Shown: positions 17,878 to 27,224 of the stretch, piece after piece
Numbering within the stretch: the stretch's first letter is position 1
Layout of the letters: each line of letters begins with the position of its first letter
NCBI GenBank assembly: GCA_030587435.1
Contig: JAUQZC010000077.1
Location: 1 to 55,071, forward strand
Direction of reading: 5' to 3'
DNA: 55,071 nucleotides
Source of the DNA: Candidatus Baldrarchaeota archaeon
GTDB taxonomy: Archaea; Asgardarchaeota; Baldrarchaeia; Baldrarchaeales; DXJG01
The notes under the pieces: generated by a model
Databases searched by the model: none
Seen by the model: only the letters and a program-made list of their open reading frames with translations
What the model was told of the DNA's origin: nothing
Made by a program: the position numbers and the translations under genes

Positions 17878-18720
17878 ATGCAAGCCTACAAAATAAGCGA
17901 AGAAGGAGAACTTGTAAGCGTACCACTTAAAGACATCGAACTAAGAAGCGACGACGTTGTCGTAATTGTTGAAGACAATAAGAAGAACATTTTCATATGG
18001 AAAGGAATAAACGCACCTGTAAGAAAAAAGTTCATTAGCGCAAGATCTGCATGGAAACTTAGAGGAGAACTCGGCCCACTATACAAAGTAGTAAGCATAG
18101 ATGAAGGAGAAGAGCCCGAAGACTTTCTTAATCTAATTAAAAGCCTAAACATATCGGTGAAAGCAACACTACCTGCCCCTGCTGAGGAAAAACCAAAAGT
18201 GGAAGCTCCACCTGCGCCAAAACCTGCCCCACCGAAGCCAAGACGAAGACCAACGATCACAGTTCCTCCTAAAGTTGGAAAACCACCAGAAGTCAAAAAA
18301 CCGACAAAAGTAGAAGTTAAAGTTGAGAAGCCACCAGAAGCTAAACCTGTTCCACCTCCACCAGTTGAGGAAATCGATGTAAGAAGTATTTTAGGTATGC
18401 TTGAAGGTCTTGATACGCCGCCAGAATATTCGAGAGAACTCTTAATCGTAGGAACACGAATTTACGCTCTAGGAGAAGTTAGAACAAAACTTTTCGGAAA
18501 AGAAAAAGTTAAACTGAGTGTTGAACTGCTTGACGCCCTACCAGAAGGACCGTACCTAGCCGAAGGATATATTCCACGAGTAATAATTAAGAACGATCAA
18601 GTTCTGGCTGTTGAACTTTTAAAGAAAACTAGAGCAACCGTTGAAGAAATCAAAAAAGAAATTAGAAAAGGACTTGAAACATACACCTCTCTAATCAGGA
18701 AGTTAGAAAAGGAGGAATAA
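17878..18720 (+). CDS. Gelsolin-like domain protein with proline-rich linker and novel C-terminal domain
   Basis: 280 residues. Residues 20-92 look like one gelsolin/villin repeat: DDVVVIVEDNKKNIFIWKG matches the D-x-hydrophobic...IYVWxG strand pattern, and the following helix (APVRKKFISARSAW) and the acidic GEEPEDFLNLI fit the usual end. Residues 100-165 form a low-complexity Pro/Lys/Glu linker with repeated PPxxKP units. Residues 165-280 are a separate alpha/beta domain of unknown family (RELLIVGTRIYALGEVRTK ... LPEGPYLAEGYIP). The ATG follows AGGTGAG. Its stop is two bases from the start of a Roadblock gene, with the GGAGG for that gene inside this one, so they are co-translated. Archaeal gelsolin-like proteins bind actin homologues in Asgards. 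Whether this one does is unknown; no actin gene is in the window. Confidence 0.75.
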   Translation: MQAYKISEEGELVSVPLKDIELRSDDVVVIVEDNKKNIFIWKGINAPVRKKFISARSAWKLRGELGPLYKVVSIDEGEEPEDFLNLIKSLNISVKATLPAPAEEKPKVEAPPAPKPAPPKPRRRPTITVPPKVGKPPEVKKPTKVEVKVEKPPEAKPVPPPPVEEIDVRSILGMLEGLDTPPEYSRELLIVGTRIYALGEVRTKLFGKEKVKLSVELLDALPEGPYLAEGYIPRVIIKNDQVLAVELLKKTRATVEEIKKEIRKGLETYTSLIRKLEKEE

Positions 18721-18722
18721 TC

Positions 18723-19088
18723 ATGACTAACGAAGAAGAACTTAAACAAATAATTAGTAAAATCCCAGAATATGCCGAGTTTGAAGCTCTTGCCGTGGTA
18801 ACAAAGGAAGGAGCAAGACAAGCTTTCTGGTCAAAAAGTGAGGTAGACCCAGACCTTCTATCAGCTATGGCTGCAACCATATTACAAACAAGCAATAAGG
18901 CAGCTAAAAAGATGGGGTTCGGAACCCTTTTCGAGGTTATTGTAAGAGGAGAAAATGGATACATGGTTCTCTCAGATGCAGGACCCTTTGTATTAATTGG
19001 CGCGGGTAGAGAAGTGACAAGCCTAGGTCTATCTATAAGAGTCCTAAGAGAGTTTGCAAGAAAAATATCAGAGAAATTCTCGGAGTAA
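18723..19088 (+). CDS. Roadblock/LC7 domain protein
   Basis: 121 residues, a single Roadblock/longin-like domain. It has the typical pattern IPEYAEFEALAVVTKEGARQAFWS, a central helix DPDLLSAMAATILQTSNKAAKKMG, then VIVRGENGYMVLSDAGPFVLIGAG and a final helix. Such proteins dimerise and serve as regulators or scaffolds of small Ras-like GTPases (MglB with MglA, or Ragulator). It lies two bases downstream of the gelsolin-like gene. No GTPase gene is next to it. I infer a shared complex with the upstream protein. Confidence 0.88.
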   Translation: MTNEEELKQIISKIPEYAEFEALAVVTKEGARQAFWSKSEVDPDLLSAMAATILQTSNKAAKKMGFGTLFEVIVRGENGYMVLSDAGPFVLIGAGREVTSLGLSIRVLREFARKISEKFSE

Positions 19089-19089
19089 T

Positions 19090-20385
19090 TTAAATATTTC
19101 CGTTTTTTAACGAGTCTAATTTCGTGAAAACGGCAGGAACTACAAGTTCATTTAAGATAAGCGATCCATGACTACCCTTAAACTCTACCTCTAGAACAGT
19201 TTCTTCCTTTTCTCTTTCAACAAACGATTCAGCACCCTCATCGAAAATCACCAATAGATTGCCGACTCTTTCCTCAACCATAGCAGGATTACCAACTTCA
19301 GGGAAAAGTTCACTGGCAACTTTTCTAAACTCCAAAACTACACCATTCTCTCCAATTTTTTCCTCCAGCCAGTCCTTTAATTTATCCATATGTTCTTCCG
19401 GCACATAAAAATGGAGTACTCTCCCACTCTTACCAGGTCTAGTCTTTATCCACTCCTTAACCATTGCAATGTCGTCTTCACTAAATTTAACCACACGTTC
19501 ATTTTTTAACATGACTTGACCATGATCAGAACATATAAAAATTACAGTTTCTCCTCGTGTTTCTTCATCCAACTTATCTACAAAGTGCTCTATCAGTTTT
19601 TCCAAAAATTGAAGCCCCAAAACATACTCTTCGCTACTTGGCCCATACTTGTGAGCTAAGTCATCTAACAAGCCAATATACACATCCATAAAAACTTTTT
19701 TATCTCTATATTCCTTTAATGCCCTCCTAGCTAATGAAAAAAGATCTATTAAATTTCCATATCCGACAGCTACTTTACGGTCTTCTGTAATTAATCTAGA
19801 AAGACCACTATAAGCTATATATTTATCTCGAAGAGAAATGTGGACAAAATCACCCTTTACCATGTCAAAAATATTTTTCGACCATAAAAACACCTTAACG
19901 TCAACACCAACCTTACAAAGAGCATCTCTTTCACGAAAATCCACCGTACTCATCCCTAACATGTCAACAACATTCCCTATCTCGCGTACATATATTTTAT
20001 GTCCCAGAATACCATGTTTTTCTGGTGGCAACCCCGTGTATATGGATGTTATAACAGTTGATGTAATTGTAGGGAAAACAGAAGATAAAAGAAACCCTTT
20101 CCCATCATCTAATAGTTTCGAAATTAAACTAGAATGTTTAATCTGCTCAAAACCGATGGAATCCACAAGAAATAAAATCACCTTACTAACGTTAAAACAC
20201 TCATGTTGCTCAAACAACCTCTTAAACCTAGAATATCTATTTAAGGAAGATACGTTATCAACTTCCAAACCCAAAAACTCTAGGAGAGTTGGCATAACTT
20301 TAAACACATTATACATATAATTAGGCCTAAAAAGATTAGTAGCAAATGTAGACTTTTCGACCAAATCATTTGCAATATCGATCAT
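19090..20385 (-). CDS. Alkaline phosphatase-superfamily phosphodiesterase/nucleotide pyrophosphatase
   Basis: About 431 residues. The metal and nucleophile motifs of type I phosphodiesterases are visible: LFLVDSIG near residue 60, the nucleophile region FPTITSTVITSIYTGLPPEKHGI near 90, GLLDDLAHKYGP near 245 and ICSDHGQ near 290. A last histidine lies in KGSHGSL near the C terminus. There is no signal peptide, so it is probably cytosolic. The ATG at 20385 follows GGAGGATGGAAA; the open frame extends ten codons further but that ATG has no site. Substrate could be nucleotides, lipid head groups or sugar phosphates. It converges on the Roadblock gene with one base between stops. Confidence 0.87.
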   Translation of the reverse strand: MIDIANDLVEKSTFATNLFRPNYMYNVFKVMPTLLEFLGLEVDNVSSLNRYSRFKRLFEQHECFNVSKVILFLVDSIGFEQIKHSSLISKLLDDGKGFLLSSVFPTITSTVITSIYTGLPPEKHGILGHKIYVREIGNVVDMLGMSTVDFRERDALCKVGVDVKVFLWSKNIFDMVKGDFVHISLRDKYIAYSGLSRLITEDRKVAVGYGNLIDLFSLARRALKEYRDKKVFMDVYIGLLDDLAHKYGPSSEEYVLGLQFLEKLIEHFVDKLDEETRGETVIFICSDHGQVMLKNERVVKFSEDDIAMVKEWIKTRPGKSGRVLHFYVPEEHMDKLKDWLEEKIGENGVVLEFRKVASELFPEVGNPAMVEERVGNLLVIFDEGAESFVEREKEETVLEVEFKGSHGSLILNELVVPAVFTKLDSLKNGNI

Positions 20386-20487
20386 TTTCCATCCTCCATA
20401 CCTTGAATTACGCAATCCTTAACTTATAAGTTATCAAATTTAACACACAAAAATATACTCCGTAGAGCATAGGAGGAGTTAAATGAA

Positions 20488-21270
20488 TTGTGGCCCAAAG
20501 GAAAAACAGCAGCTTTAATACTAACTTTTGATTTCGATGCAGAAAGCGCGGAATATCGAAAATACCCAGACAAACCTGTAAAATTAAGCAAAGGAATATA
20601 TGGAGCAAAGAAAGGGCTCCCAAGAATACTTAACCTTTTAGATAAACATCAATTAAAGGCAACCTTCTTTGTATGTGGCTGGGTAGCTGAAAAATATCCT
20701 GAAATCACAAAAGAAATCGTGAAAAGAGGACACGAAGTAGCAGCACACGGATATTTACATGAAAACCTAAGTGAATTAAGCTACCAGGAAGAAGAAAAAG
20801 TTTTTAATAAAATGATCACAGCAATAGAATCAATTTGCAAAACTAAGCCAAAAGGATTCAGAGCACCATACTGGGAGTTCAGCAAAAACACTCTCAACTT
20901 TCTGGGAAAATACGAGTTTTTGTACGACAGTAGTTTCATGGATGATGACGTACCCTACGTGATCGAGTTAGAGGATGGTAAGAAAATTGTAGAATTGCCA
21001 GTAGAGTGGGTTCTGGACGATTGGCCACTTTTCGAAATTCACCGCAAAACACCAGCACAAGTATATGAAACTTGGATAAGTGAAATAGATGCAGCATATG
21101 AAGAAGGAACCCTAACAGTCTTAACTATGCACCCACAATGCATAGGAAGACCCAGCAGAATAAGGCTCTTAGACGATCTAATAGTCTACGCGAAAAGATA
21201 CAAAAAACTCTGGATAGCTAAGGCAATAGACGTCGCAAAATGGTCTCTCTCAAATAACTTAAAAACATAA
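20488..21270 (+). CDS. Polysaccharide deacetylase-family (NodB) hydrolase
   Basis: 260 residues. NodB motifs: TFDFDAES with the catalytic aspartate pair near residue 13, RGHEVAAHGYLHENL with metal histidines near 88, GFRAPYW near 128, and a late histidine in LTMHPQCIGRPSR near 212. No signal peptide, so it acts in the cytosol, unlike cell-wall deacetylases. The family also contains cyclic imidase and allantoinase-like PuuE enzymes, and the intracellular form plus the HPQ motif fit that group about as well. TTG start ten bases after AGGAGG; an ATG at 20483 is out of frame. Confidence 0.88.
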   Translation: MWPKGKTAALILTFDFDAESAEYRKYPDKPVKLSKGIYGAKKGLPRILNLLDKHQLKATFFVCGWVAEKYPEITKEIVKRGHEVAAHGYLHENLSELSYQEEEKVFNKMITAIESICKTKPKGFRAPYWEFSKNTLNFLGKYEFLYDSSFMDDDVPYVIELEDGKKIVELPVEWVLDDWPLFEIHRKTPAQVYETWISEIDAAYEEGTLTVLTMHPQCIGRPSRIRLLDDLIVYAKRYKKLWIAKAIDVAKWSLSNNLKT

Positions 21271-21310
21271 GAAAGTTCTTAAAATATGATACATGCAAGG
21301 AGGAAAAACG

Positions 21311-22159
21311 TTGCCATACTGTCAATACTGCGGAAAAGAAGTCTATCTCCCATTTAGATGTAAATATTGTGGAGGAATATTTTGCTCAGAGCACAGACTT
21401 CCAGAAAAACATGAATGCCCCGGGTTAAAAAAGGGTATACCGCTTGATTATTCCTTACGTCGGGAAGAAATGCCCGAGTACGTAGAAACCGAAGAATATG
21501 AAATACCGGTAAAGCCAAAAAGAACACTAGAACCATGGCGACCCCTGTTTGAGATACCAAAAAAGCCTAAATTTACGTTTAGTAGAACTGAAATAATTCA
21601 CCTTACCATAGGAACAATACTTGTGGTTTTAGTGGGACTTTCATCCTTTTTTAAAACGCCAAGTGTTTTTATAAACTACCCACTATTAACATTAATGTTC
21701 TCAGTAATCTTTATTCTAATATTTTTACCCCACGAGTTAGCTCACAAATTTACTGCCCAACGTTACGGACTCTGGGCAGAATTTCGACTACTAGAGTGGG
21801 GAACAATATTAACTCTTATATCAATACTTTCACCCGCAAAAATTATAGCTCCAGGAGCAGTAATGGTACAAGAAGCCTACGACAATGAAATAACAGGAAA
21901 AATAGCATTAGCTGGGCCCTTAACCAACCTATTTATCGCAACAATACTAATATTTACATACTTCCTACTTCCTGTAACAGGAATCGTGAAAACTTTCTTA
22001 TCTATCGGCTTTTGGTTAAACATCATCTTAGGCATATTTAACATGTTGCCAATACCTCCTCTAGATGGCAGTAAAATTATGAAATGGAGCGTGGGCCTCT
22101 GGGCCTTGGTATTCTCAGTATACGTAGTCTTCTTACTGATTTACTTAATAATTCTATAA
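21311..22159 (+). CDS. AN1-type zinc finger fused to M50-family membrane protease
   Basis: About 282 residues. Residues 1-40 form an AN1 zinc finger: CQYCGKEV...FRCKYCGGIFCSEHRLPEKHECPG holds the usual Cys/His set. A linker of about 55 residues follows, then five or six membrane helices with HELAHKFTAQRYG near residue 145 and NMLPIPPLDGSK near 250, the two halves of the S2P zinc site. AN1 domains in eukaryotes work with ubiquitin and Cdc48, and the cdc48 gene is the next gene, convergent on the other strand. TTG at 21311 fits AAGGAGGAAAAACG. An ATG at 21293 lies before that site and is unlikely. Confidence 0.9.
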   Translation: MPYCQYCGKEVYLPFRCKYCGGIFCSEHRLPEKHECPGLKKGIPLDYSLRREEMPEYVETEEYEIPVKPKRTLEPWRPLFEIPKKPKFTFSRTEIIHLTIGTILVVLVGLSSFFKTPSVFINYPLLTLMFSVIFILIFLPHELAHKFTAQRYGLWAEFRLLEWGTILTLISILSPAKIIAPGAVMVQEAYDNEITGKIALAGPLTNLFIATILIFTYFLLPVTGIVKTFLSIGFWLNIILGIFNMLPIPPLDGSKIMKWSVGLWALVFSVYVVFLLIYLIIL

Positions 22160-22209
22160 TATTTCTAAAAAATAATCACAGTAAATGTAAAAAAGTAAGA
22201 ATATAGAGA

Positions 22210-24399
22210 TTAAGCGTATAGGGAGTTGACAAAATCTTTGGAGATTTTTGCCCTGGATTTCTTTAAGACCCTAACTAGTTTATCGTACAATTCTGCATCT
22301 TCACTAGATATACTTGGCGATATGATTTCCAATGCTTTCTTGAAGTGTCTCATGTGCACCTTTTCAGCTCTCGGATCTTCTCTAAGCGCATTAAGAGCAG
22401 CTTCCCTACAAACAGCTTCTATATCGGCACCAGTATACCCTTCAGTCATCTCAGCAAGCTTTTCTAAGTCCACATCATCGGCTAATGGCATTTTCTTAGT
22501 GTGTACCTTGAAAATCTCTAGTCTACCGTTTTTATCTGGCGGAGGAACATAAACGATACGGTCAAATCTCCCAGGCCTTAGCAAAGCAGGGTCTAAAATA
22601 TCAGGTCGATTAGTGGCCGCAATAACAACGACATTCTTTAGTTTTTCTATTCCATCCATTTCAGCAAGCAGTTGGTTAACTAACCTTTCTGTAACTCCTG
22701 ACTCACCACCATACATGCCACGTCGTGGAGCAATTGAATCTATCTCATCAAAGAATATTATACATGGCGCGGCCTGCCTAGCTTTTTGGAAAACCTTTCT
22801 AATAGCTTTTTCAGACTCTCCAACCCATTTTGATAAAACTTCTGGACCACGTACTGCAATAAAGTTTGCCTCACTCTCGGTTGCAACAGCTTTCGCAAGC
22901 AACGTTTTACCGCAGCCAGGAGGCCCGAAGAGAAGAATTCCTTTCGGAGGCTCTATACCCATTCTTGAGAACATTTCTGGATGTTTCAGTGGCCATTCAA
23001 CCATTTCCTTTAACTGCTGTTTCACGTGATCTAAATCACCAATATCATCCCAGTGTACATTAGGTACTTGAACCATAACTTCTCGTAACGCTGTGGGCGT
23101 AATCGATTTGAAAGCATCCATAAAATCTGCCCTAGTAACCTTAAGTTTTTCAAAGACTTCAGGAGGGATTTCACCTTTCTCTAAGTCTAGTTCAGGTAGA
23201 ACCCTTCTTAAAGCTCTCATAGCAGCTTCCTTACAAAGGGCTGCAAGATCTGCCCCAACATAACCATACGTAATGTCCGCAAGTTCATCCAGATCTACGT
23301 CATCAGCTAACGGCATATTTCTAGTATGCACTTGAAGTATCTCTTTTCTACCATCTCTATCAGGTATACCTATCTCTATTTCCCTATCAAATCTTCCAGG
23401 TCTTCTAAGCGCCGGATCTATAGCATCTGGACGATTAGTTGCTCCAATAACTATAACTTGACCCCTAGACTTTAAGCCATCCATTAACGTAAGCAGTTGA
23501 GCTACAACTCTACGTTCAACTTCACCAGCAACTTCCTCACGTTTCGGCGCTATAGCATCTAACTCGTCAATAAAGATTATGCTAGGTGCATTCTTCTCAG
23601 CTTCTTCAAAAGCTTCTCTGAGCCTTCTTTCAGATTCACCATAAAACTTACTCATAATCTCAGGGCCGTTAATGGCAATAAAATGAGCACCCGCTTCATT
23701 AGCGACAGCTTTTGCAATCAAAGTTTTGCCAGTACCTGGAGGACCGTAAAGAAGCACACCCTTTGGTGGCTCTATACCTAAGTGTCTAAACAACTCTGGA
23801 TACCTTAAAGGCAGTTCTATCATTTCTCGAACTTTCTGTAACTCTTCTTTTAAGTCACCAATATCATCATAAGTTACCTCTGGAACCGCGAGCTCTACTT
23901 CCTTTGCTGGTTCAGGTCTAACAACAATCTCCGTATTTCTATCAACAACAACAATACCTGTGGGACTTACAGAAGTCGCGACTAGAGTTATAGCTTCATA
24001 AACCGTAGGAATCTGGACTATATCCCCCCTAGAAATAGGGCGACCTAAAAGAACGTTCTTAATGTAATCTTCTGGAAGTAAATACCTTATATACTCGGTT
24101 GGAGCAAATACAATTCTACTAGCTTTTTTAACCCTTGCACGTCTAACGGTAACATAGTCACCTATTCCGACACCAGCATTTTTCCTAGTAATAGCATCTA
24201 TCCTAATAAGGCCCTTTCCTTCATCTTGAGGATAAGCTGGCCAAACGGTAGCAGCAGTTACTCTCTTACCAATAATCTCAACAATGTCTCCCGTAGTGAC
24301 GTTTATCTTACGCATAGTTTCGGAATCAAGTCTAGCAATACTTCTTCCAACATCCCTTGTAGGCGCTTCCGCGACTCTAAGCTTTACTTCAACAACCAT
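22210..24399 (-). CDS. cdc48: Cdc48/VAT-type double AAA+ ATPase
   Basis: 729 residues: an N domain (double-psi barrel, residues 1-180) and two AAA modules. D1 has GPPGTGKT and FIDELD; D2 has GPPGCGKT and FFDEID; both carry the arginine-finger RPGRFD segments and SRH region. It unfolds protein substrates for degradation. The last residues are SLYA, so the protein ends in hydrophobic-Tyr-X, the HbYX motif used by archaeal Cdc48 and PAN to dock on the 20S proteasome. The ATG follows GGTGAGGGAAACAT. It is directly downstream of a small gene at 24413-24679 and likely shares its transcript. Confidence 0.97.
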   Translation of the reverse strand: MVVEVKLRVAEAPTRDVGRSIARLDSETMRKINVTTGDIVEIIGKRVTAATVWPAYPQDEGKGLIRIDAITRKNAGVGIGDYVTVRRARVKKASRIVFAPTEYIRYLLPEDYIKNVLLGRPISRGDIVQIPTVYEAITLVATSVSPTGIVVVDRNTEIVVRPEPAKEVELAVPEVTYDDIGDLKEELQKVREMIELPLRYPELFRHLGIEPPKGVLLYGPPGTGKTLIAKAVANEAGAHFIAINGPEIMSKFYGESERRLREAFEEAEKNAPSIIFIDELDAIAPKREEVAGEVERRVVAQLLTLMDGLKSRGQVIVIGATNRPDAIDPALRRPGRFDREIEIGIPDRDGRKEILQVHTRNMPLADDVDLDELADITYGYVGADLAALCKEAAMRALRRVLPELDLEKGEIPPEVFEKLKVTRADFMDAFKSITPTALREVMVQVPNVHWDDIGDLDHVKQQLKEMVEWPLKHPEMFSRMGIEPPKGILLFGPPGCGKTLLAKAVATESEANFIAVRGPEVLSKWVGESEKAIRKVFQKARQAAPCIIFFDEIDSIAPRRGMYGGESGVTERLVNQLLAEMDGIEKLKNVVVIAATNRPDILDPALLRPGRFDRIVYVPPPDKNGRLEIFKVHTKKMPLADDVDLEKLAEMTEGYTGADIEAVCREAALNALREDPRAEKVHMRHFKKALEIISPSISSEDAELYDKLVRVLKKSRAKISKDFVNSLYA

Positions 24400-24412
24400 A
24401 TGTTTCCCTCAC

Positions 24413-24679
24413 CTACTGTTCTAATAACTTTTTAATTAACTCTTCTTCAAATTTTTCTTGGTCCAAGCTAATTGGATTATTTAACTTTAAGGCTTTTCCC
24501 TCTAAAATTATTTTTGCTATATCCCTAACAACAGACAACAATTCATCCTTATTCTTCAACATAGAATGATTTATATCCCCGAAGTAAATAACGTCATTTC
24601 CACTACTTATAGTTAAGGCGGTCCAATCACCTTTCCTAGTTATCTGAACTTTTAAACCATTAATCTCAAATTCTGACAT
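24413..24679 (-). CDS. Small uncharacterised protein upstream of cdc48
   Basis: 88 residues from the ATG at 24679 (GGTGG seven bases upstream; the longer frame to 24706 lacks a site). The first half is beta-rich (FEINGLKVQITRKGDWTALTIS) and the second half helical with charged ends. No cysteines or membrane segments and no family recognised. It ends 14 bases before the cdc48 ATG, and the cdc48 ribosome site follows directly after its stop, so it is probably the first gene of a two-gene operon. A cofactor or adaptor of Cdc48 is a fair guess only from position. Confidence 0.7.
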   Translation of the reverse strand: MSEFEINGLKVQITRKGDWTALTISSGNDVIYFGDINHSMLKNKDELLSVVRDIAKIILEGKALKLNNPISLDQEKFEEELIKKLLEQ

Positions 24680-24775
24680 ACAAACCACCACAACCTTAAT
24701 CCACATATGCTAAATCAACTTTTTCATAAAAACAAATTAGTGTATTTCAATCGAAATATCATATATGCACCACTA

Positions 24776-25285
24776 TTACCCTTTGTATTTTTCATGCTTT
24801 TTAGTTTTTAAAACTCGATGTAAATTAAATAATTTTTCAAGAGGTACCTTATGTTCCTCCTTAAAAGTTTCTAACACAGTCATAACAAAAATATCATCAA
24901 CCCCGTTCATTGAGCGAATAACGTTTAAAATTCTGCTCAAATCTTCCATAGAGACTGCTTTAATCTTAACCATCAAGTCAAATTCTCCTGTTACACCGTA
25001 AACTTCAATTACTTCATCAATCCGAGAAAGCTCCTTAGCAACTTTACCATAATTTTCAGATTTAGTTTCAATGCCAACAAGAGCAGTTATGTTAATTCCA
25101 AGCTTTTTATCATCTAAAATTACGGTAAATCCTTTTATCACTTTTTTCTCCTTTAATCTAGAGATTCTATCATAAATGGTTGAATCTGGTATTCCAGTTC
25201 TCCTAGAAATCTCCGCAAAACTAATTCTTCCATTCTTTTGAAGTTCTTTAAGGATCTTAAAATCAATCTCATCAATATTACCCAA
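24776..25285 (-). CDS. Lrp/AsnC-family transcription regulator
   Basis: 169 residues. An N-terminal helix-turn-helix (DFKILKELQKNGRISFAEISRRTGIPDSTIYDRISRLK) is followed by an RAM/AsnC ligand-binding domain (VTGEFDLMVKIKAVSMEDLSRILNVIRSMNGVDDIFVMTVL). Such proteins form octamers and control amino-acid and energy metabolism genes in response to small molecules. TTG start ten bases after GGAGG. No target is evident in the window. Similar length to archaeal Lrp proteins with a basic C-terminal tail (HRVLKTKKHEKYKG). Confidence 0.92.
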   Translation of the reverse strand: MGNIDEIDFKILKELQKNGRISFAEISRRTGIPDSTIYDRISRLKEKKVIKGFTVILDDKKLGINITALVGIETKSENYGKVAKELSRIDEVIEVYGVTGEFDLMVKIKAVSMEDLSRILNVIRSMNGVDDIFVMTVLETFKEEHKVPLEKLFNLHRVLKTKKHEKYKG

Positions 25286-25857
25286 CTCGGAAATCCTCCG
25301 GATAACAATGTAATAAATGGAAGTTTTATAAAAGTAATGTCCCTATACCGGATATTTTCGAAAAATTTAAAAGACACGGATAATCAACACTTCACCAGAT
25401 AAGTAACAAAAAACGCTACATGGTAATATGAAAAATTTATGCCGAGCAAGCTAACTGGTGAATGGCAGAATGGATCTATATGGAACGATTTATAAATTAG
25501 TAAACGGTGGAAGCATTGTTAGCACAAAGCACAATAAAAAAGCGTATTCCAACAAGAATAACCTCAACAACAATAAACTTAGCAATGAAGATACTGCCAA
25601 TAAAACTTTCAGGCTGCTTAAAAGAACCATACGTAACGATATCCTCTACTTCACCGATATCAGAAATAAGATACAGAACTTTTCCTCAACCGTTGAAAAG
25701 AAGACCAACCTGTTTCCCTAATAGTGGAAAAGAAAAAACTAATTTTAATCAAAATTATTACCTAAATTTTCCTTCTAAAATATTTGATCAAAAAATTTTA
25801 ACAAAATTGATAGCCACAAGCCTATATACGACAGTAAAATAGAAGGCGGGAGAAGTT
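25286..25857. other. Intergenic region without a clear gene
   Basis: This AT-rich stretch holds short open frames on both strands that look unconvincing. The longest plus-strand frame (25507-25842) has odd composition. A minus-strand stretch at 25497-25685 is open for 63 codons with balanced, protein-like composition (VEDIVTYGSFKQPESFIG) but has no good start and a stop just upstream. It may be a gene relic. The last 60 bases hold the promoter and GGGAG site of the MgtE gene. Confidence 0.4.
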
Positions 25858-27078
25858 ATGAAAGATAAGGGGGGTCGCAATGTAACACTATTCAGCAGTA
25901 CTTTCCCGCAGGCTTTATTTGCTTTGTCATTCGGTACACTAGATCTAGTAGCAGGTTTCATTGCGTCACTGGTGGCTTCATATGTTGTTAAAATGCCTTG
26001 GATTCTAATAATATATCCCCCCCTTCTCACAGTACGTGGAAACATAAGCGGTATGTTTTCGGGAAGATTAACTACAGGCCTCCACGTAGGTCTCATAAAA
26101 CCTAACATTAGAAAAAACACAGAGTATTTTTATAGTCTTCGTGCGAGCATTTTTTCCATGAGTTTCATAAATGCACTTATAGTTGGGGTTCTTACATATA
26201 TTGTCTTTTTAATATTCGAACCCTTATACTATGTTTCACTACTGATTTTAATCTTCATAGCGGTAATGTCCATGATGATCCCAACAACCATTTCAATATT
26301 CTTTTTAGCTCCCTTAGTTGCTATTGTATCATACAAAAAGGGCATAGATCCAGACGTTATTGCCTATCCCATACTATCGACAGTAAATGACATTATAGTA
26401 TCTGCAGTTTATGTAATAACCATATGGCTGTTTATTTTTTGGGGAAACGTGTTTATAACCGTGTCATATATTTTAATTATCCTCTTTTCCTTCATCTTCA
26501 TTTACTCATCTAAATATTGGACTGATAAAAACTTTAAGAAAACATTTTCTGAAGGAATGTTTATTCTAATGGTTTTAATGATAATTAGCAATTTTACTGG
26601 AGGAGTACTCTCCAAACTAAGATATTACATAGAACGTTACCCACATATTCTTGCCATTTATCCGTGTCTTCTCACAATGATAGGAGACGAAGGATCCATT
26701 ATTGCCTCCATTACAACCACAAAATTAGGCCTTGGAAACATTAAGCCATCCTTAAAATCCATAGTTTACCGCGAAAATGCAATACCTATTTTTGGAGTTT
26801 TGCTCGCCGGGCTTATTATGTCAACGATCTTTGCAACACTTGGCTCATTTCTCTATGCCTTTTCAGTACTTAAACTCGTACAAACTATTTTAGTGTCTTC
26901 TGTAACAGTTATCCTTCTTGCCATACCAATAATTCTCGTATCTTTTGGATCAGCCATCATTACTTTTAAACGTGGATTAAACCCCGATAACTTCACAATA
27001 CCTACAATAACCTCCCTATCAGATTTTCTAACCACAATAAGTCTCTTTACAGTTATTAGGTTAATTATGGGGATCTAA
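25858..27078 (+). CDS. MgtE/SLC41-like divalent cation transporter with two membrane repeats
   Basis: 406 residues, about ten hydrophobic segments arranged as two related halves. The repeats share matching motifs: YPPLLTVRGNISGMFSGRLTTGLHVG and later YPCLLTMIGDEGSIIASITTTKLGLG, and DPDVIAYPILSTVNDI and later NPDNFTIPTITSLSDFL. These match the MgtE pore domain (PF01769) that carries Mg2+ or related ions. The cytoplasmic N and CBS domains of bacterial MgtE are missing and the domain is duplicated in one chain, as in archaeal and SLC41-type members. ATG after GGCGGGAGAAGTT. Confidence 0.88.
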   Translation: MKDKGGRNVTLFSSTFPQALFALSFGTLDLVAGFIASLVASYVVKMPWILIIYPPLLTVRGNISGMFSGRLTTGLHVGLIKPNIRKNTEYFYSLRASIFSMSFINALIVGVLTYIVFLIFEPLYYVSLLILIFIAVMSMMIPTTISIFFLAPLVAIVSYKKGIDPDVIAYPILSTVNDIIVSAVYVITIWLFIFWGNVFITVSYILIILFSFIFIYSSKYWTDKNFKKTFSEGMFILMVLMIISNFTGGVLSKLRYYIERYPHILAIYPCLLTMIGDEGSIIASITTTKLGLGNIKPSLKSIVYRENAIPIFGVLLAGLIMSTIFATLGSFLYAFSVLKLVQTILVSSVTVILLAIPIILVSFGSAIITFKRGLNPDNFTIPTITSLSDFLTTISLFTVIRLIMGI

Positions 27079-27224
27079 TTATCTAAACAAAAACCATGAG
27101 CATTTAATTTTTCTTTCACTCAGATAAGAGATAAAGTGTTAAATCAAAATTAAAACTTACCTCTTCTAACAAGTATTTACAATGTTCTCTTACAAAATCA
27201 CTTTAAAACTACCGACTTGCCTCT

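Noticed and set aside
25458..25842. Two overlapping plus-strand frames between the Lrp and MgtE genes
   Set aside because: Low-complexity Asn/Lys or Thr/Ser/Ile composition and no clear ribosome site; not supported as genes.
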